Shown here: positions 10,116-27,460 of the stretch, piece after piece | Layout of the letters: every line of letters starts with the position of its first letter | How positions within the stretch are numbered: the stretch's first letter is position 1 | Assembly: GCA_019648995.1 (NCBI GenBank) | Contig: BLXT01004148.1 | Location: forward strand, 1,308,860 to 1,336,319 | Direction of reading: 5' to 3' | Length of the DNA stretch: 27,460 bases | Source: Plakobranchus ocellatus | Taxonomy: Eukaryota > Mollusca > Gastropoda > Plakobranchidae | Notes under the pieces: generated by a model | What the model was told of the DNA's origin: nothing | The model's database searches: none | What the model saw: only the letters and a program-made list of their open reading frames with translations | Position numbers and translations under genes: made by a program

Positions 10116-10565
10116 GCAGATAAAGTAGATCCAGAAGTGGTTGATTCTGTCCTCAGACTATCTCAGAGAGATATAGATCTATGCCTAGCCTATATTTAGG
10201 TACAGGCCCAACAACTGCTAGAAATACCACCATGGCATAAGGTACTCAATTGAAAAGTTAGCAAGCCTTGTCAATATAAATAGGAGTGCTATTTTTACAC
10301 AATATTTCCACTAAATAGCTGTCTAAGTTTATTCAAATATGGGTCCGCATATTTTATTATAACCAGAAATCACATTTCAGACACGTGGATCTTCAAATTT
10401 AAAGATGATTATTTGAACACACGTCCGCTTAATTTACTCATCTTTGCTCTTACTAAATCTTGTAACAATGCATTTGGTTAGTTTTTAGCCCACACATTGT
10501 TTCCCTTCAGAAATCTCTGGCCTTGAACCTGGTTCTAGGACTAGGAGATTAGTTTGATTGCAGTG
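10116..10565. other. Intergenic AT-rich DNA, no gene seen
   Basis: Frequent stops in all frames, and no recognisable protein or RNA. Confidence 0.5.
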
Positions 10566-10593
10566 ATTATTCTCGCCCCGAGGTGAGAATAAT
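10566..10593. repeat. Perfect-length hairpin, 12-bp arms
   Basis: ATTATTCTCGCC and GGTGAGAATAAT flank the four-base loop CCGA. The arms pair over 12 positions with one G-T wobble. A related word, GGGGATGAGAATAC, follows at about 10616-10629. It may be a transposon end or a chance palindrome. No function is evident. Confidence 0.6.
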
Positions 10594-11261
10594 AATTTTT
10601 GTTAAATCCGCACTCGGGGATGAGAATACTAAACTTTCTTAACATGAAATGCATCAAGACATAATATTAAAATACAACCCAAAATGAGATGAGGCTAATG
10701 AGACAATTGAGAGTATATATATTGTGAAAATATTAGCATTCCCTGCTATTAAAAGTCACGGTAGGCTGACTTGACAATCATCAAGAATTCTAATTTTTGT
10801 TTTAAATCTCCCGTAGGTTTCCTGCGATAGTGATGCAGAGACAAAAGCAGCATGCATAGGAGACAGCCGAGTTAGGGAAGGCAAGAGGTGGAGAATGGGC
10901 TCCCCCCTATTCTATGCTATATCATCTAAGGGGCTAGTATTCTGTCTAATTTGGCTGTAGAGGGAGAATTGAGGTTTCTATGATGAGAAATTCTAAAGCA
11001 GGAGTAGTAGGGAAGAAGTGGAGGTGAAGAAAAAAAAGCAGTATAGAAAAAGAGGGGGTGCGGGGGATATTGAAAAAATATTATTTAAAATTAGTAGAAT
11101 AAATAAATAAATTAGAATAGAAAAGAAAAAAATTAAATTAAATTAAGGAAAACAAAACCTATCATAATGCCAAATAATAATCCCCCCCCCCCAAAATATA
11201 AGAGAGAGATAAGGGTGTCACATAGAGGTTGTGGCCTAGCACAGCCTCTAAAGAAGTAGGT
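10594..11261. other. Intergenic low-complexity DNA
   Basis: No gene. It includes a purine-rich stretch around 10981-11065 and a C11 run at 11182-11192, with A/T-rich simple sequence between (AAAT and AATTA repeats near 11095-11145). Confidence 0.5.
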
Positions 11262-11303
11262 CCTTCCCTCAATACCTATAGATCTCATCTAGAGGAGGGA
11301 AGG
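11262..11303. repeat. Inverted repeat, 9-bp arms
   Basis: CCTTCCCTC at 11262-11270 is the exact reverse complement of GAGGGAAGG at 11295-11303, with a 24-base spacer that itself contains AGATCT-type words. No associated gene. Confidence 0.5.
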
Positions 11304-11395
11304 TTGCGTAAGGAAGAAGAGATGGGTTTCTAAGGACAATACAAAATAATTACCATTACAGCACCTATTGTTTGTTTTTTTATGCATAGCCAATT

Positions 11396-11545
11396 TGCAA
11401 TGTGATCTCAGGTTTTAGGGTCCTCCGTCAGGTCATGGCGCTGATTTCAGGGCTCAAGCTCGCAGCAAAAGGGTCCCTGTAGATCTTAGGGCAGGTTTGC
11501 TAATGCTATCAATTAAACCACCAATGCCCCTCTCAGCTATGGATC
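11396..11545 (-). repeat. Likely tRNA-derived SINE, minus strand
   Basis: Read on the minus strand, GGTGGTTTAATTGATAGC (plus 11504-11521) resembles the D-arm / A-box of tRNA-derived SINEs. GCGAGCTTGAGCCC (plus 11450-11463) resembles the T-arm / B-box. The two are in the right order, at a roughly tRNA-like but slightly long spacing. The flank beyond the B-box does not continue as a tRNA. Ends are approximate, and no direct repeats were identified. Confidence 0.45.
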
Positions 11546-13618
11546 AATAAAATTTTTTTCTTTCATATTGAATTATATTTTAAACGGGGGGTCCAGTTTT
11601 TGCCATGCTTCATTATTATGTGCGTTGTGGTCAACTCATCAATGCTACTAGTACTACACAATTATTGCGTAGGCCTAAATGTATAAGAGCAAGTGGAAGA
11701 AACAAGTTTTCCCAATATCAGTACAATAGTTTTATCAAGCCAAATAGCATAAACCCTGAAAAATAAAAAGGGGGACTGTTACTTTAGCTGCATTTTCATT
11801 TAGGCTATTTTCCAGAGTTCCTCGGTCCAAGGAAATATTTTTGGCTGGACAGTATTGTGTGATCGTACTCTGTTGGCTAGACATGTTATCGTGTCATTAG
11901 GTGGTTGCGCAATTTAAGACCTCAAGTTCATAAGTATTTCATTCTGTCAGCCTGTTTAGAAAACTTATAAATAAATTTAACAAAGATTTTGCGAAGTTCT
12001 GGCTTTTTTTTTGGTTTGGGAGAGGGAAGCTCCAGTTCAAAAACAAAGTAATCCCCCGGCCAATGAAAAACCTGAGAACGAGGGTTTGGGCAAACGAGGT
12101 AGCCGGAGCAATCTCTGGTTATAATTTTCACGCAAACCAGAGATAGGCCTAAGCCAGTAAAGGATAGACTTGGCCCATTGTGCAGGCGCAGAGGCTTCTT
12201 TCTACTTCCATTTTCTTTATGTGATTCTTGTGGACAATCAGTGAAGAAGTCTAAATCTACTTGTCAATTTTCTGAACATTTTGAAATCTGTTTCAGTTGG
12301 TTTGCTGAACTGGATTTTCTTCTTAAGTTATATCTATTCTATGTTGTCATTTTTATGCAACATAATGAAAGAAGAGGATTTTGTTGGTCTTGGTCTTGCA
12401 TCAAAACTATCGACAAGACTGTGAAAAACAAGTTTTAGAAGGATGGCTCCAAGAAAAGCTTGATGGAGGTGGCTGTTTTTCAGAATGCTTCAAAGTGATT
12501 ATTTTCCTGTCTTATCAGTATTATTGTCATTGTTTTGTTTGTTTGCTTTTTATTGTGCATGCATGGTTGTTTTCAAAGTATTCAGAGTTACACAAAAAGT
12601 TCAGGCTTTTTTTCAAGGGCATCCCAGAGGAATATCAAATTCATGAACAAATTTGGACAGGTGTTAAATTAAAAAATACTGATTCTAGGTCTAAACTAGA
12701 TTAATAGTCTACCTTTTTTTTCAGTTTGTAAAACATTGCCTTACTTTCACACCTGTCTACTTTTGACTGCTGACAAAATGAAGAGATTGTTAGCTAAGTT
12801 ATTATAGAGCCACTCTACTTTAATGATAACAATTTTTGTAAGCATCAGAAAAGACCACTAAAACTTTTTAGGCATTATTGCAGAATTACACCATCACAGA
12901 GTGTCAAATCAAGATCAAGAGACCATTTTGCTATATATTTTTTTTTATGTGCTGAGTCAATGCAATAAGTTTATTAATCATTGAAAATGAATATTTTTCA
13001 AGATATAAATGTTTATTGGCCATATAGTTTTTTTAGCACATTTTGTGCAGCTTCATCATTTCATGAGAAAATAGTGATATGATCTAGTGCAATTTTACCT
13101 TTGTTCATATAACACATTTAATGAAAAACTACAAAAAAATACAAAATATCAATTTTATAAACATGAGATGGTGTTAGGGCAAATTAATTTAACTTGTTTA
13201 TATGAAGTCATTGATAACATTTTATATTAAATTTCCCAACAATTTATGTTTGAAAGATGTTGTTGATGATAAGATAAGAATGAAATATTGAAATTGAACT
13301 CTTTAGATGAATGATCTTACAAAATTTTTCTCGCTGTTAGCATTATACATGATTAAAGGTGCAATTATTATGAACTCTGTGCTATAACCGACTTCAGATC
13401 TAACACGCTTGCAGTATCTATGATTGCCAGTTGTTTATTTAACCAGGAAATTTATAAAATGCAGGTAAATCTGGTGATTATATTTGCCAAATTTTTTTTG
13501 TTTTTTAAATTTAAAAAAAAAAAAAAATTTTTAATTTTACATTTCATAATTTTGCATCAAGTTCATTGCAATTTATGAAGTATTTTGCCTGTACAAATTT
13601 ATTTTATCTCTTTCTCTA
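11546..13618. other. Upstream flank of the SEL1L gene, AT-rich
   Basis: This is the sequence directly upstream of the first coding exon. There is a CCAAT word at 12060-12064 but no TATA box or ER-stress element (CCAAT-N9-CCACG) that I can support. Open frames at 11928-12131 (minus), 12178-12438 and 12381-12704 show no family features and are not called. AAAAGTTCAGGCTTTTTT near 12596-12613 recurs near 18591-18608 in intron 5, so a dispersed repeat may lie here. A promoter or an untranslated first exon may be in this interval or further upstream. Confidence 0.4.
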
Positions 13619-13619
13619 G
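13600..13619 (+). promoter_or_regulatory. Candidate 3' splice site 15 bases before the ATG
   Basis: A pyrimidine-rich run ending TTTATCTCTTTCTCTAG puts an AG at 13618-13619, just before CTTGTTGAGGCTGCC-ATG. This is a good acceptor by eye, so the coding start may be in the second transcribed exon with an untranslated exon upstream. The same TAG is an in-frame stop, which limits any extension if the region is instead continuous 5' UTR. Confidence 0.4.
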
Positions 13620-13634
13620 CTTGTTGAGGCTGCC

Positions 13635-26662
<13,028 letters not shown>

Positions 26663-27460
26663 GTGAGGGTTTGCACTTGCAGTTAGGCTCCTGATTCTAA
26701 AGTGTTTAAAATAATTATGGCAGAGCTGCTACCTTGAAACAAATAGTTTATGAAATATAATTGTGGATATTATCCTAAATGCAGGTCCAGCTTGGAATAG
26801 TCTAAAGCCTTAAATAAACAAATGTCTCAATTTTTTGTATTTGAGAATATTCCAACAAAATAAAAACTTCTGACTCGCACATTCTACAGAACATCAAAAC
26901 TGTTAGAAAGATTTTACTCTGCATTAATAAACGAGCTGTTTTATTCTTGGGTGGCGATTATTTTGCTTAAAGAATTTTTGAAGATTATCAATTTATTAAG
27001 GCCAAATGTAATTTTATGAGGTCTTAATAGGCATAATAGGTTTTTAACAGAGTCAGCCCTAGATTTCTCAAATATGTCAGTGATTTCTTAATGCCAATAG
27101 AGGGAAAGTGGAAAGCTTTGTTTTTTTTTCAGGAATACATCCATGCAAATTTCTTATTGTAAAATTTGATTCTTTTGTCTTTGAGTCTCAATCAAGTAGT
27201 GCTGACATATGTAAATCATTATGATTAAGCTTGAGGGTTCTATATTAGAGCAACCCAGTAAATTGTCATACTAAATGCATTCCTAGCTTATTTGAGATCA
27301 GGGTTTTATTTTCATCAACTGACTGATCAGATGGTGGCCATTGTATTGGAGACAGAAGTTTAAACAATGTACTAAAATTTTCAAACCTGTGTGACTCTAT
27401 GATGAATCATAACATTTTAATTTTTAAGTGTAGTATTGGGGAGCTCAGTAGAGGTTTTTT
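26663..27460 (+). other. Intron 15 (continues past right edge)
   Basis: It begins GTGAGG. I searched for the next expected SEL1L exon (an RALLHWNRAA-like or GDYHFYG-like peptide) and found none before the window ends. The remaining repeats, transmembrane segment and C-terminal tail must lie to the right. Confidence 0.7.

Noticed and set aside
12178-12704. Two overlapping open frames upstream of SEL1L
   Set aside because: No similarity recognised and the first starts at a non-ATG codon. Possible 5' UTR or intron sequence but not a supported coding gene.
11546-13634. ER-stress response element (CCAAT-N9-CCACG) or XBP1-type site upstream of SEL1L
   Set aside because: A CCAAT at 12060 is present but the spacing and CCACG half are absent. 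TGACGTG words elsewhere (3082, 22573) are too far away or intronic to support.
26663-27460. Next SEL1L exon
   Set aside because: No peptide resembling the following Sel1-like repeat was found in any + strand frame, so it must lie outside the window.

Overview
This window is eukaryotic (metazoan) genomic DNA of low GC content. It holds one clear protein-coding gene, the 5' two-thirds of a SEL1L (Hrd3/sel-1 homolog 1) orthologue on the + strand. About 13.6 kb of repeat-rich intergenic DNA precedes it. The split gene with GT-AG introns, the decayed Jockey-type and RTE-like LINEs, the tRNA-derived SINE-like pieces and the many TCTAGATC-type words suggest a lophotrochozoan, most likely a gastropod mollusc. 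That placement is inferred from repeat style and protein resemblance, not from a marker gene.

Layout. 1-1240: intergenic, with a three-copy 41-43 bp tandem repeat and a tRNA-like B-box. 1240-2260: degenerate 3' part of an RTE-like LINE. 2261-5100: intergenic, with a purine-rich tract, a pyrimidine-rich tract and SINE-like B-boxes. 5100-8240: a decayed Jockey-type LINE with gag-like ORF1, a remnant endonuclease start, reverse transcriptase, RNase H and tail; every ORF is broken. 8677-8856: a compound (GCT)8-(ACT)24-(ATT)26 microsatellite. 8857-13634: AT-rich intergenic or promoter-proximal DNA with a TCTAGATC-rich inverted-repeat cluster, a 4-base assembly gap in poly-T, a short CpG-dense stretch, hairpins and a minus-strand SINE-like element. 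13635-26662: fifteen coding exons of SEL1L, all joined in phase. 26663-27460: start of the next intron.

The spliced SEL1L reading frame was derived by hand from splice signals, phase and similarity to vertebrate SEL1L. It runs for 750 complete codons without a stop. It encodes a signal peptide, a long Q/H/S-rich then acidic lumenal region (about residues 39-333, one exon), and nine Sel1-like repeats matching the vertebrate protein almost block for block. The last repeats, the transmembrane helix and the C-terminus lie beyond the right edge. The fibronectin type II domain of vertebrate SEL1L is absent, and the Q/H-rich exon occupies its place. SEL1L is the lumenal adaptor of the HRD1 ubiquitin ligase in ER-associated degradation, so the window is a housekeeping ER quality-control locus in a transposon-littered neighbourhood. 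I see no operon-like or multi-gene system here. The most unusual item is the lumenal Q/H-rich exon.
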